Below, one piece after another: positions 11,930 to 22,819 of a DNA stretch of 64,000 bases. The position numbers and the translations under genes are program-made. The notes beneath the pieces are model-generated. The model was not told the DNA's origin, made no database searches, and saw only the letters and a program-made list of their open reading frames with translations. This DNA is from Mytilus galloprovincialis (Eukaryota > Mollusca > Bivalvia > Mytilida > Mytilidae): contig NC_134847.1 in the NCBI RefSeq assembly GCF_965363235.1, positions 63,024,439 through 63,088,438 on the forward strand, given 5' to 3'. Each line of letters starts with the position of its first letter. The stretch's first letter is position 1.

Positions 11930-12295
11930 GTGTTAATATGTCGTCATTCAGCTGGCCCCTAAACAAAATTGTGTATTATTTTAGTGATAATGGACGTTAT
12001 ACTCCTAAACATATAAAAGAAACTAAAAGTTAAAAATCATAAAATCAGACTAACAAAAACCAGAGGTTCCTGACTTGGAATAGGCGAAAAACTGCGGCGG
12101 TGTTTATTTTAAAAGTTTCAAATCATAATTTTCTAAGTCGATTGTTGTTAATATGTCGTCGTTCAGTTTGCCCCTAAACAAAATTGTGTAAACTCCTAAA
12201 GATATGAAAAGAGGTTCCTGACTTGGAAGAGGCGAAAAAATGCGGCGGTGTTTATGAAGTTGCAAATCATAATTTTATAAGTCAATTTTGAAGTT
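11930..12295 (+). repeat. Direct duplication of a retroelement 3'-region repeat
   Basis: Two neighbouring copies (about 11930-12120 and 12145-12295) share TTAATATGTCGTC, then CCCCTAAACAAAATTGTGTA, then GAGGTTCCTGACTTGGAA, then GCGGCGGTGTTTAT. The second has lost an inner piece. The same blocks occur at 45465-45620, downstream of the RT fragment at 45976-46398. There GGCCCCTAAACAAA marks the 3' untranslated region. Confidence 0.75.
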
Positions 12296-12560
12296 TAAAA
12301 TTTTTAAATTTAAAATAACCAGTGAAAACATTAACTTTACTGAAATGTGTTTCTAGTTTTAACAACATTATATCATGCCAGCCGATTATTGTAGAATCCA
12401 AGTGATCAAAAGTAACAGTCATGAAGAAAAAGATAATTTCAAACTCTTACCTGATTAAAATGTGCGTCCTTCCCGATTCAGAACAGAAAATTAAGGGGAA
12501 AATCTCTTTTAATGTGTTACGTGGTATATATATTTAGAAAATCTTGTAGTCATTTCATAT

Positions 12561-12607
12561 TTTGTGTGGTCTATTATAAAAAAAGATAAAATAGACCACA
12601 TATTTTG
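12561..12607. repeat. Short hairpin (arms about 16 bp)
   Basis: TTTTGTGTGGTCTATTA is followed, after a short A-rich loop, by its near reverse complement AATAGACCACATATTTT. It lies just outside the left end of the TTAA-flanked transposon. The next 60 bp (CACATATTTTGATTATGAG) also resembles 22262-22330, so it is probably part of another small dispersed repeat. Confidence 0.55.
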
Positions 12608-12719
12608 ATTATGAGTATGAGAAAAGAAAATATTGACATTTTAATCATGATTTATGTCATGAATTGGATAATACAACATATAGTCCTAAATTTATTAATT
12701 TGACATATAATACGTTTAA

Positions 12720-12758
12720 AGGACACCGGCCACTTCAAACAATTATTTGTAAAATAAA
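12720..12758 (+). repeat. Left terminal inverted repeat of the transposon
   Basis: Begins AGGACACCGGCCACTTCAAA and pairs with 18997-19035. The first 24 bases are identical between the two ends, and two mismatches occur in the following 15. Preceded by TTAA. Confidence 0.95.
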
Positions 12759-12990
12759 TCGTAATGAGATGTAAACATCGTTAATTTCGTAGATAAGTGT
12801 GTAACACATATCGTATGTCTATAAAAACAGGTTGTATCAGCTTGAAATAATCCTTCTCCGGACATTACCGATAATTACCGACATTTAATAAGCATCGTCC
12901 CGAATGAGTGCGTGACGTCACTTGTGTTGTTTACATCCGCTAGACCACGAGAATCATACTATTTCCAACTAAAATTAAACAAAGTATACA

Positions 12991-14324
12991 ATGGATTTCG
13001 ACGGACAGGACAGTGGCGATGAGCCATTTATAACTGCTGTTGATAATATTCAACCGTATCAGTTCGAGCCTGTTGTTCATCTTGAACAAAACGAAGTGAG
13101 CATTCAAAACCAATCGGACTCCTCTGAGGAAAATTCTGAAGCTGAATCTAACGCCTCTGACCTGCAAGACAGCCGGATGGATAACTTGGCATAGTATGGT
13201 TGATTGTATAATACTGTCTAACATGATTACATACTTCACATTACCAAGCCTCCTTAGATGTAAATGTTTTCGTCCGTTTTTTGTTCTTTATAAAAAAGGG
13301 GGGTTGGCATGTATATCATACACATATGCATATAGTATTTTACACTCGTATATAATTTTACACTTCCTAAACTACATACAGAGTCAAATAAGTCATATAA
13401 ACTATAAGTTTTAATTAAAAAAACTATTCACTTGACACAATAATATTGAATTGATGTTAAAATGCACCATGCTATTCATTTCACATTGATGCATTGTAAC
13501 TTTTTTTTTATGAATAACTTGACTGTTTTTTACAAATTTACATAATAATGGATCTTACTGAGGATTTATTGTAAAATATTTGCAAGTCAAATCTTCTTGT
13601 ACATTAAATTTCCCAGGTGTGACTGTAACAACTGCACTGCAATGCCCACTGTGAACGAATGCCTTTGTTGCAAGGAAGTTGGTCCGGTTGCAGAAAAGAT
13701 GGAAGATGGGGACCTTGTTTGTATAACAGACCATGAGGGGTTCACTGGAAACTGTCTAAATAGACATGTCACTGAGGTCTCTTTGTATGACTTTGTTGAA
13801 AGGCAGGGACCAGTAGACGATAATGAACCAATTCATGAGTAAGATTAATTTAATATTGATGATTAAACATAAACATAACTTCACAACTATTATTTTTTAA
13901 TTACAATTTTAATCAGAAACATAATAAAATAAATGTCAAGACCAAGCTGATGATGAAGTGCAAAAAAGGCTAAATAATAAATCTGGATAAACATACAAAA
14001 TATACATGTATCATCATAAAAATATGAACTCATCTTGATCACTTTTTTCAGCATACTGATATATGTCATATATCAGTTAAAATAATATCCTTGTTCAAGC
14101 TTTGAGTATCACTGTATCACTTTGTAAAAGAAAATGAATAATCTGTTAAATACGCTATTTTTTCAGATTATATAGATATGTTGCGTACAGACGGTTCACT
14201 CGTTGGATCTGGCATATACTTGGTAAAAAAAGAAGAAAAGTGATACCAGCATGTACAGTATTAAAAAATTCGTGAGGCTTTCCCGTCTGAGGACTTTACT
14301 GGGTTCAAATATGCCAGGCCATGA
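12991..14324 (+). CDS. P2X7 ballast-like Cys/His domain protein carried by the transposon
   Basis: Three exons are inferred: 12991-13193 (donor GTATGG), 13617-13838 (acceptor TTTCCCAG, donor GTAAGA) and 14167-14324 (acceptor TTTTTTCAG). Exon 1 encodes an acidic, Ser-rich head of about 67 residues. Exon 2 carries CDCNNC, ECLCCKE and CITDHEGFTGNC, a Cys/His set suited to binding zinc. Exon 3 carries LYRYVAYRRFTRWIW, then LGKKRRKVIPAC and REAFPSEDFTGF. This order matches the cytoplasmic ballast domain of vertebrate P2X7 receptors, which also occurs alone in invertebrate proteins. There are no membrane segments, so this is not a channel. Two oddities: joining exons 1 and 2 gives TAG where the family usually has Trp, and one extra A in the A-run at about 14263-14268 shifts the end of exon 3. 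Its role in the element is unknown; DNA or RNA binding is only a guess. Confidence 0.7.
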
Positions 14325-14507
14325 TAATTTGAAAAAAATAATTGTGGTTAAAATCTGGGTAAATTTCATGTTTCCACAAACAGAGCTTTGAAAGATAAAA
14401 ACACTTGTCTACATGATGTAAATTGTGGTAAATACAATGTAAATGGTGAAGAGTTATATGGAACAATGATCGCATAACATATTTAAACAAATGTACGAGA
14501 AATGATG

Positions 14508-17500
14508 TCAGTTTCTAGCAAAACGACTTCTTCGATGTCTTATTAGCTCCTCCTTATCAAATTGAGGGTTTGATGCTGTTAGTGGAGGAAGTCTCTGGTA
14601 TACAACATTAAAGTCCTCTAAGGCTTCTTTAATGCTTGACAAGTTATTTCGTCTGTCAAAAGTTCTTTTCAGAAGAGATCCAACATAATCTACAAGACAA
14701 ATATAAACTATATGTAATAGCTCAGCCTCTAATTTACATAACTAATTAACAGTGCGAATTTATAGATGCAATGACATTACTTGCATGTGCAGTCTGCATT
14801 TTTAGAATATTACCTCTTTTAATTCCAATTGTACAAAAAGAGACTCAGAATACTGTTAATAAACCAATATTATTACAAAATAAATGTCTTGCATAGTGCT
14901 TTTTATGTTTTATTATTGAACCAGAAAGTTTTATGAAATCTTACCATAGGTCGCTTGAACTTTCTGCGGTTTGACAACACATTGCTCTCCTTTTTTTGCT
15001 TTAGGGTACGACTTTCTCATTTCAGGATGCCTGCTTTTGTGACAGCTTGCTGTCTATTTCCATTTTCATTGTAATGCAATGCAGCAATATAAATTCTGGA
15101 GAAGAAGAAAAAACATTACAAAATCATTTAACTCATCAAATTTTAAGATAAGGAACCTACTTAACTTTTTAATTTACTGCTTTAAAGTTTAAAATTAGCC
15201 ACTGATGAGTTTATGTGTACACTATGTGGTGACCATGATTACAGTACAGGTACACACCTTTCATTATTTTGTTTGGTATTGGTTATTTTAACATATTGTA
15301 CACAATCAATTACCTTGCTTTCATTGCATATTGGAAGAAGTGGGTGTTCTTTGGTGCATACTGGTTCACAAGAGAGTGATACACCTCAAGGCCATATGTC
15401 TGGTGCACTGGTGACAGCTTTTTTAAATCGTTTAGCAAATATTTGCTTTCGATTACTTCCAGAACAAGTTTATGAGATCTGGAACCTAGAAATTAAAATT
15501 GAATATCATTTATTAAAAAGATAATATGAGCCATTGAAATTTATAGATTCAAAACTGAAATGTCTCACTTGATGCAAACATTTAACCATATATGGCTATA
15601 AATGATGAGGCATTTTCTCAAAATAGTTCCTATTTTTTAATTTGTACAAAGCCATGAAACACAACAATTGGCCCTTTTTCATAGAACATGAAAACCATTT
15701 GTATTTCAAGATATTTGTTTACCTTGTTTAAGCCAAGCTCTTTGTTCCTCAAGCTCTCCATGGATACATTGCGGAAATACATCAGACTCGTGGACATGTT
15801 TATTGATGATGTGGTTGGAAATTGATGTCCATTTGTGTATTTTTTCGTTTTGATCTTCCCCACTTGATGCAGCTACCCAATATGTATGGTTAACAATGCT
15901 CTTTATCCATTGTCTTATGTCTCCTGTGTCTTTTATTTGGCTCTGGTTTCCAACTTTTTTTATATTCCTGCAAGTAATGGATTAAAGAAAACATTTTGAA
16001 ATGTATTTTTTTATCAACAGCCTAAGAGTATTGCGTATTTATAAAACATGATTTTTTTTCTCACAATTTGATAAGATAATACAATTAGCTCTAGTAAAAA
16101 GTTGATTGAGTTATACCTTTTGCTATATGCCATACATCGAAATAATGATTTATTTCTGGATGGTTGTCCTTCATGAACTTCTTAATCATAACATGTCTAT
16201 CTGTGACAAGCGTTGAGACTTCAATATGGTTAGTGTCTATAAGAAGGGACAAACCCCTCTTAAGTCCTTCCAATTCCATATGGGTTGACCCCTTAACTTC
16301 ATTGGACTGAAAAAAAATAAGCAAACACTGAAATTATTTGTCAACATGATTTATGAAAACAATGTGATTTGGGGGAAATTCATGAAATACTGGCCACTGG
16401 ACAACAGCAATAAATCTGTAGTATGTGTGTTTAACTATTTACTTCTAAGCATTTATACAGATCTTATTTAAATCTTAAATATACATATAAACAATGAGAT
16501 TTGGGTAATATTCATGAAATACTTGCCACTGGACAGCAACAATCAATCCGTTTTAAGTAGTATGCATGTTAAACTGTATTTATTTGTAATCATTTTAATA
16601 CAGATCTAATTTAGACTTATATTGAGAAACCCATCAAGAGTTAAATTAATGCAAACCTGAACAAGCTGAATGTCCAATATTTTATTTGTGTTCAAGTCCA
16701 TTAGAGTGTAACTGCCATATTTAGCACTATAACCAGGACTGTCACACCTTCCGTCGCCACCAAGTACTACTTGTTTATCTGGACCTGCAATATTAAAAAG
16801 TGTAATGCGTGAAGATTATAACACTCTTATTTATATAATTAACAATAAAATTATTCTGTACAGAAAATATATTAACAAGATACCTAATTTGAGAGTGGGA
16901 GAAAATGAGGATAGAAATAAACATGTATTCCAGGAAATAAATAAAAAGATACGTAAGTATAATAAAAGAAGTAACACTACGAAGAAATATACATACCTTG
17001 CAAGGAAGTTATCAGATCTGCTTGCTGGGAGTCGAATTCATAGATAACTGCACATGATGTGTATGCTGTTTGCAGTCTTCTAATCGAGCGTTCACTAATG
17101 CCTTTTAGTTTCATTTGATTAAACAGTCTTACAATCTTGGCTGTATTGTTCCCGCTAAACATTATGGCACTTGCTAGCAAAAGATTTCCCCATGGTAGTC
17201 TTTCATGACAGTTTTGGGATTTCCACTTGTACACGTGTCCAAAAGCACATACAGAAGATTCAATAATTGGAACGCATCGACTGTTACACTCTCTGCATAC
17301 TGATAGTAACTGAAATAGGGCTGTTTCAGAGACCATGTAATATTTTTCTTCAACTGGATCATTACATTCTTCCATTCTGTAATTGCTTGTTTCTTCCTCA
17401 TCGTCAGATCCATACTCATCGTCTCCATCTTCTTCCTCGGACTCGTCATAAATATAATCCGGATCATTATCATATTCATCTACATCATCTTCATCATCAT

Positions 17501-18652
17501 CAATCTCATCATTGTCATCCAAGTTTTGTTCGGTCGGTACCGGTGCAAGGCTACTGCTTGTAATATTTGCGGTTATCGTGTTTTTCTTTGATGTGGTGAA
17601 TATACTTGCTGAATCAATATCTGAAGGGTTACACTGAATGCCTTTAGATTTTCTCTTGGGTTTTAACGTTTGGTTTCTTCTTGTTCTCTGTGGAATGGGA
17701 TCTGTTTGATTTTTCTGTATTTTCATGTTTGTGTAATCGATATTAAAAGATTTTGACTCGAATGTTTTTGGTATAACTGCCGGAATTTCTTCCTCTTCCT
17801 GAATCTCCATACTGTCAGGTGCGGGTGGCGATTCAGTTTCAGTGTCAATGGAGTCTACGGACTTATCTAATGAATCATTAAAGGCCTCTTCAAGAACCTA
17901 TAGGTGAAATTAAATTTTTATTTTAAAATTTGCTTTCATAAATAAACCATACATGAATGTAAAAGAAATCATATATCCTGTAAATTCACCTTTTTTGTCG
18001 TTGTATGCGGGAAAGGACCGGGTCGTAGATCTCCAAGCGACTGATTTCATAAAAAAAAAAATGCGAGAAAAATATAAATCCCAGAAGTCCTTGACTTAGA
18101 TAATTTTTTATTGGATCGTAATATTATGTAAAAGAATGTATACCTTTTCATGTAAATAAGATAAATGCCTTTGACAATTTTTACTAGAACCAAAACGGGA
18201 AGAAAGATATACAAATATAATAAATAATAAGTATTGAAACCATACAGATAACCATGAACATATTTTTCACAAAAGTTTCGATGGATAATAAAGAGAATCA
18301 ATTGTACCTGACGTTTCTGTCTTTTTTCGAAGGCCGACCTAGGCTTTTTAGGAGAAGATGGTCCTTTTTCTGCATCCACAACTACAGGAATGTCGGGCAT
18401 GGCGTCATCTTTTAAGGCTGCCTTTGTACCCGGATATCCCAATTCTGAAAGTCTTTCAGGGTGTCTGCTATACTGATGGAGGGTAAAATGTTTAGAACAA
18501 ATTCTGCTGTGCTTAGACGGTGTAAAGTCCTGTCGTTTACAATAGTGAACCCAAACACGATTTCTCTGAGAATCTTTCGGAAAAGTAAACCAATATATAT
18601 TTTTGTCACATTGAGAATTGCTATTGCAACCGTAAACCGCACAATACGGCAT
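14508..18652 (-). CDS. THAP-domain DDE-like transposase, nine exons
   Basis: Exons on the minus strand, all with GT-AG ends: 18652-18308, 18040-17990, 17897-16997, 16784-16657, 16306-16117, 15967-15723, 15485-15314, 15095-14945 and 14689-14508, coding for about 788 residues. Residues 1-90 form a THAP finger: Cys4, Cys9, Cys52 and His55, with FPKD, an inner Trp34 and a closing AMPDIP in place of AVPTIF. A basic stretch and a strongly acidic stretch (about 259-301) follow, then a Cys-rich patch (CRECNSRC). Exons 4-7 hold the likely catalytic region: GGDGRCDSPG (about 441-450), LVTDRH (Asp511), YFDVWHIAKG, and GLEVYHSLVN with a candidate Glu. Two single-base slips occur: one base is missing in the A-run at about 15954-15962 (exon 6, 245 nt instead of 246), and one is missing in exon 8 near 15035. 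They could be real damage or homopolymer errors in the assembly. Catalytic assignment is inference. Confidence 0.8.
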
Positions 18653-18996
18653 ATTTACACTTATATTTACGAAATAAAAAATAATTACTTCTTACTTTTA
18701 AATAATTCTACTACGTAAAGATTTGCTTTTACATAAAACTAAAACATGGATGTAATATGAGATATGAATGGAACCCTATACTCATGGCATTTCTGTATTA
18801 TCGATATAGTATTACCACTGAGAATATACAGCTGGTAACACAAGTGATGTCATAGCCGTGAGCCTCGTTATCATGTCTGAAAATATGCATACAATGGCGA
18901 TCAAGGCCATCTGTGTATACACTACTGATTATCACATTACATGATAAGAAATACATATTACAACATGAAGATATCAATTTTATTAACTAAGAAGGT

Positions 18997-19035
18997 TTTA
19001 TTTTACACATGATTGTTTGAAGTGGCCGGTGTCCT
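18997..19035 (-). repeat. Right terminal inverted repeat of the transposon
   Basis: The reverse complement of the left end, reading inward as AGGACACCGGCCACTTCAAA. Followed by TTAA at 19036-19039. Confidence 0.95.
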
Positions 19036-19302
19036 TTAACAGAATGTGCAAAATATACTGGAAATTAAACGGGTTTAAATGAAATATGAATACCTTGTTA
19101 ACTACACGATTTTCAGAAAATGTATTTTAACATGTAAATACATGTAACGGTTCTTATCATATAAGGGAATTGTAAATGCTTTGTATCATTTTAAAATTTC
19201 TACGTGTTGCACGTTTCAGAATCCTTCAGTGCAAGGGATATGTATCCACATATTAATTACACTACACTAACCATGAATATTACTTATTGTCATCATGTTG
19301 CA

Positions 19303-19415
19303 TAGACGGATCCAGGGGTTCCGGGGGTTAAATGGGAGCATAAAGTTGGACCCTCCCCTTTAACTCTGGGTTGGGAATCCCCCTTTTTAAAATGGCTGGA
19401 TCTGCCCCTGCGTTG
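19303..19415. mobile_element. Small hairpin MITE with GGATCCAGGGG ends
   Basis: The left end, GACGGATCCAGGGGTTCC, and the right end, GGCTGGATCTGCCCCTGCG, are imperfect inverted repeats about 110 bp apart. They enclose a C/G-rich core (GGACCCTCCCC). Short elements of this type are widespread in invertebrate genomes. Non-coding. Confidence 0.6.
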
Positions 19416-19864
19416 CATTTTATTTAACGCTTTCAAAAATATCAGAATTTATTTCTAACTTGTAACTAAGTTCAATTTTTATGAAAGAAATAGCTGAGAC
19501 TCAAGACTTTTTTCATAATGGCCAAAACATGAAAAACAATGTCACGTATGAATTCTTGTAATGCCACAGAAAAAAAAACAAAATGTTAATGATTTCTATT
19601 CAAGGGTAAATAATAGAAACGGAAACCCATTCAACGAGTTAAAAGAACAGTTGTTTCACTTTTTGTTTCATCTATTTTTCATTACAATAAATTTGCAAAG
19701 TGTTTAGTTTCCAGAGTGTCAAAATGTGCTTCTTGGTATTGTCTTAAAATGTGAGACTGACATACCATACATACCATATATTGATGAATACACTCAATTT
19801 TCTGGTGACACAACGGAAGATATTTTTTATAACTCATCACAGATTCTACATTATAGCACAAAGG

Positions 19865-20437
19865 AGTAGGTCCGGTAAGGGCCGATTTTGGCCTCAAATT
19901 TCATGTTCATCTGACTAAAGATTTTAGACTTTTTTAAACACGTAAGTGTCAATTTCAGTTGATTCAATTAGTTTATGTGAAAGATTTTAACTGATTTACT
20001 GATTTGAAAAGCTCCGATTCTAGCTTAAATATGAAAAATCTATCAAATATGACAAAAAATGTCACTTTCCAGATGGTTTTTGTCAAAAATTAAAGAGGCT
20101 GCATCGGTGTTCATCCTCAACCTTTATAAATGTTATGTATTATCATCAAATACAACTAATATTTCAATATTAAGATTGAACACAAATGCGGCCACTTTCA
20201 TTTAAGACGGAAACGTCTAAAATTTAACTAAAATGCTGAAAATGTGAAGATTTCAGTTATTTAGCATGACTTAATGATGCTAGTTCGCGATATATGTGCA
20301 TTGTATTGTCCAAAACAGCCCATATTTTTGTAGCTGAAGCATTCAACTTTCTAAAAAATAGCTAAAAGTTCACATTTTAACAAATTTGTAAAACTGCTAT
20401 ATTTTGAGGCAAAAAAGGAGTCTTACAAAATCTACTT
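19865..20437. mobile_element. Non-coding inverted-repeat element of about 570 bp
   Basis: The left end reads AGTAGGTCCGGTAAGGGCC and then TTTTGGCCTCAAATTT. The right end, reversed, reads AGTAGATTTTGTAAGACTCC and then TTTTTTGCCTCAAAATAT. The two are clearly related but diverged. The interior has no convincing reading frame. It fits an old MITE. Confidence 0.55.
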
Positions 20438-20498
20438 CTTATGGATATATTGACCTACATAAAGGCAGAAATTTACTGCGCCGCGGATTTTTACAGTT

Positions 20499-21458
20499 CA
20501 AGCTGTGGTCACACCTTACCGGATAGCTCGAACGGACGACGAACAGATAAAACAGTTTTCAGTTGACACAATTTGTAAACATTGAGTGTCCGTTGATATA
20601 CTGATCAAATGAAATGGACGGATAACGAATACTTAACGGAAACTCACTAGATATTCAAACGTACGTTAAACGAAAATGTACTGGACAGAACAGATCTCGA
20701 CGTACATCCAACGGACGAGTACCGCATAAACAGTAACCTAACAGAAGTGTACCCGATTAAACGGAAGAACAAGGTAAGCGGAAATTAAAAGCGATAATTA
20801 TAATACAAATCTTTCAGGACTAAGCAATACTCTTGCCCACCATTTCCTTTGTCTTATCCTTCTTCTCCTTTCGACAATTAGTAGGTTTATATTTGCAACA
20901 TTTAAGTTCCGTCGGACCTGAATAAGAGCTGCTTGATAGTAAAGATATGCTTTTACATGACTATAAACATTCACTACACTCAAGACATCTGACATTTTCT
21001 GAGTGACGTAGAAAATTTCAATTGACATTTATCCGTTTAACATTCGGTAGGTATCCGTTATCCTTCCGTTCATGTCCGTTTCTCATCCATTTATCCGTTA
21101 TACGTCCGGTAGACGTCCGTTGGTGAATTTGTCTACCGGACCTTCAACGGATGTATAACGGAGAAGTAACGGATACAAAACGGAAACGAATCTGACGAGT
21201 ACCGTACAAAACGGACGCCTAACGGACGCTCACCGGACATTTCATCCGTTGGACGTCCGTTCAAAGTTTTGAACATGCTCAAAATTTTCCACCGGACAGA
21301 ACGGACGTCGGCGGATAAAACGGACGTTTAACTGAAATAAAACGGATATGGACGGACGTCTAACGTATCAGAAAGAATGTGTTACGGACAGTAACGAATT
21401 GAAAAAAGGTGATCTGTTCGGCATCCGTTCGAGATGTCCGTTTATGTGACCGAGGCTT
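20499..21458. mobile_element. MITE-like element built of ACGGAC/GTCCGT motifs
   Basis: The ends are imperfect inverted repeats of about 50 bp: GTGGTCACACCTTACCGGAT with CTCGAACGGACGACGAACAG on the left, mirrored on the right by CTGTTCGGCATCCGTTCGAG and TGTCCGTTTATGTGACCGAG. The interior, especially 20640-20770 and 21030-21360, is full of degenerate ACGGAC, AACGGA and TCCGTT hexamers on both strands. This makes it much richer in CG than the neighbouring DNA. The minus-strand frame at 20798-21028 has no recognisable content. Target duplication unclear. Confidence 0.65.
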
Positions 21459-22639
21459 AATGATTAATAAATACGTAGTAGAACGTTGGAATTTGTAATG
21501 ATCACGATTCACTAGGACTATCATTATGTTTATTGTTACTTGATGCTAATCACGAATTGCTTATCAGGACATATTTTCGAGCCTCAAAAATAAATGAAAG
21601 ATTGTCGACTATGTTGACAACTAAACAATGCTTATATCGGGGGAAAGTTAAGTAATTCGGAAGGAGTTATCTTAATTTGTGGCTTTCAAAAACAGAAAAA
21701 GTCACACCAATGCTATAAAAATAGTGGTTGCTTTTTATATAAAGAAAGCTTGTGTTATATCATTTTTTTCCGACATAATTATTTCATATCATCAGACTTT
21801 AAAGCATTTGAAATATTAATAATTATGAGTTTTGTAGTTTGAATTAGAATTTTAAAATATAATTTGAAAATTTTCTAAATTTCCCTTAGATTAAAACGAT
21901 AGTACGAATTTCAAGTTTTACAATACATTACAATTACACATTTTTTTCTTCAAACTAGCAGATTTTAAACTTGATGGAGCATAAAAGATAACTGATTAAT
22001 AGTCCCATATAGTCACTGAAAATTCCCAGCGTCATACTATTAAATATCTACACGTATTTGTGTCAACATATAAATGCCTTACAATTGTTTACCAATGGAA
22101 TTTAGAAATAAATTATAAGATATGACTGTAACATAAAAAAAAATGTGGTGCACACTTTAAATAACACCCTACGAAAGTTATTCAGTGTTCAACACATTTC
22201 TGATGTTATTTCATTAAAGACAGAAACAAGTATTATAGTCAATTCATAATTATAAATAAAAATATCCCACATATTTCAATTATGTGCGTGGGAAAAGACA
22301 TTATTGATGTTTTAATAACGATTAACAAATTTAGATTTTTTGATTAAAGATGATAAGCTTTAATTAATTTAATTGAAATACTATAGGATGTACACAATAC
22401 ACCAGAAAGGACAAGGTTCACTAATGGCACAAAATGGCCTAAAATATCAACTTTATCATAAAACACCACAAAGGTCTCAATTTGGTTCGTAAATGGTTGT
22501 ATTTCAAAAGTCTAAATGCTAAATATATCAGTTCTTTTCATAAGAGAACATAATATTCTCCAAAGTAAGCCTATATTGGACATTTTGTCAAAATATGATG
22601 ATTTTGTGCATTTTTTAAACCTCAAAGCTTTAAAAGCAT

Positions 22640-22743
22640 CTTGGCCGCCTCCTACGATCCAAAATGTGTTGTAACCAAAAGATTCCAAATTTGATATAGA
22701 TTTCATCAATATAAAAACTTTTTGGATCGTAGATGGCGGCCAA
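22640..22743. repeat. Hairpin with 25-bp arms
   Basis: CTTGGCCGCCTCCTACGATC (22640 onward) is mirrored by GATCGTAGATGGCGGCCAAG (ending 22743), with about 54 bp between. The arms differ by one short indel or mismatch. This is probably the centre or ends of a small foldback repeat. The surrounding 22400-22640 is AT-rich and without a gene. Confidence 0.65.
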
Positions 22744-22819
22744 GGTTAATTATGCCATATCAATTAAAAATTATGGAAAAAAGTACCAAATAAAGGCAAC
22801 AGTAGTATACCGCTGTTCA

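Larger units (their letters stand above)
12716..19039. mobile_element. Kolobok-like DNA transposon with two convergent genes
   Basis: The ends are inverted repeats of 39 bp (12720-12758 and 18997-19035) starting AGGACACCGGCCACTTC. Both ends are flanked by TTAA (12716-12719 and 19036-19039), the expected target-site duplication. A second inverted block, TGACGTCACTTGTGTT at 12913-12928 and its near mirror at 18837-18852, lies about 190 bp inside each end. Inside are a minus-strand gene with a THAP finger and DDE-like region, and a plus-strand gene for a P2X7-ballast-like domain. The genes converge and leave 184 bp between their stops. TTAA target plus THAP is the known signature of the Kolobok superfamily. 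The 24 outermost TIR bases are identical and the genes carry only a few single-base lesions, so the insertion looks young or recently silenced. Confidence 0.85.

Noticed and set aside
12991-14324. Reading the plus-strand gene as a P2X receptor channel
   Set aside because: Only the cytoplasmic ballast-like part is present. There are no membrane segments and no ATP-binding ectodomain.
17267-17563. A His-rich 98-codon frame (HHHLHHHQSHH) on the plus strand
   Set aside because: It is the complement of the acidic Asp/Glu codon run in transposase exon 3.
12720-19035. Classifying the TTAA-flanked element as piggyBac
   Set aside because: TTAA alone would allow it, but the coding part has a THAP finger and lacks piggyBac's C-terminal Cys-rich finger and motifs. 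Kolobok fits better.
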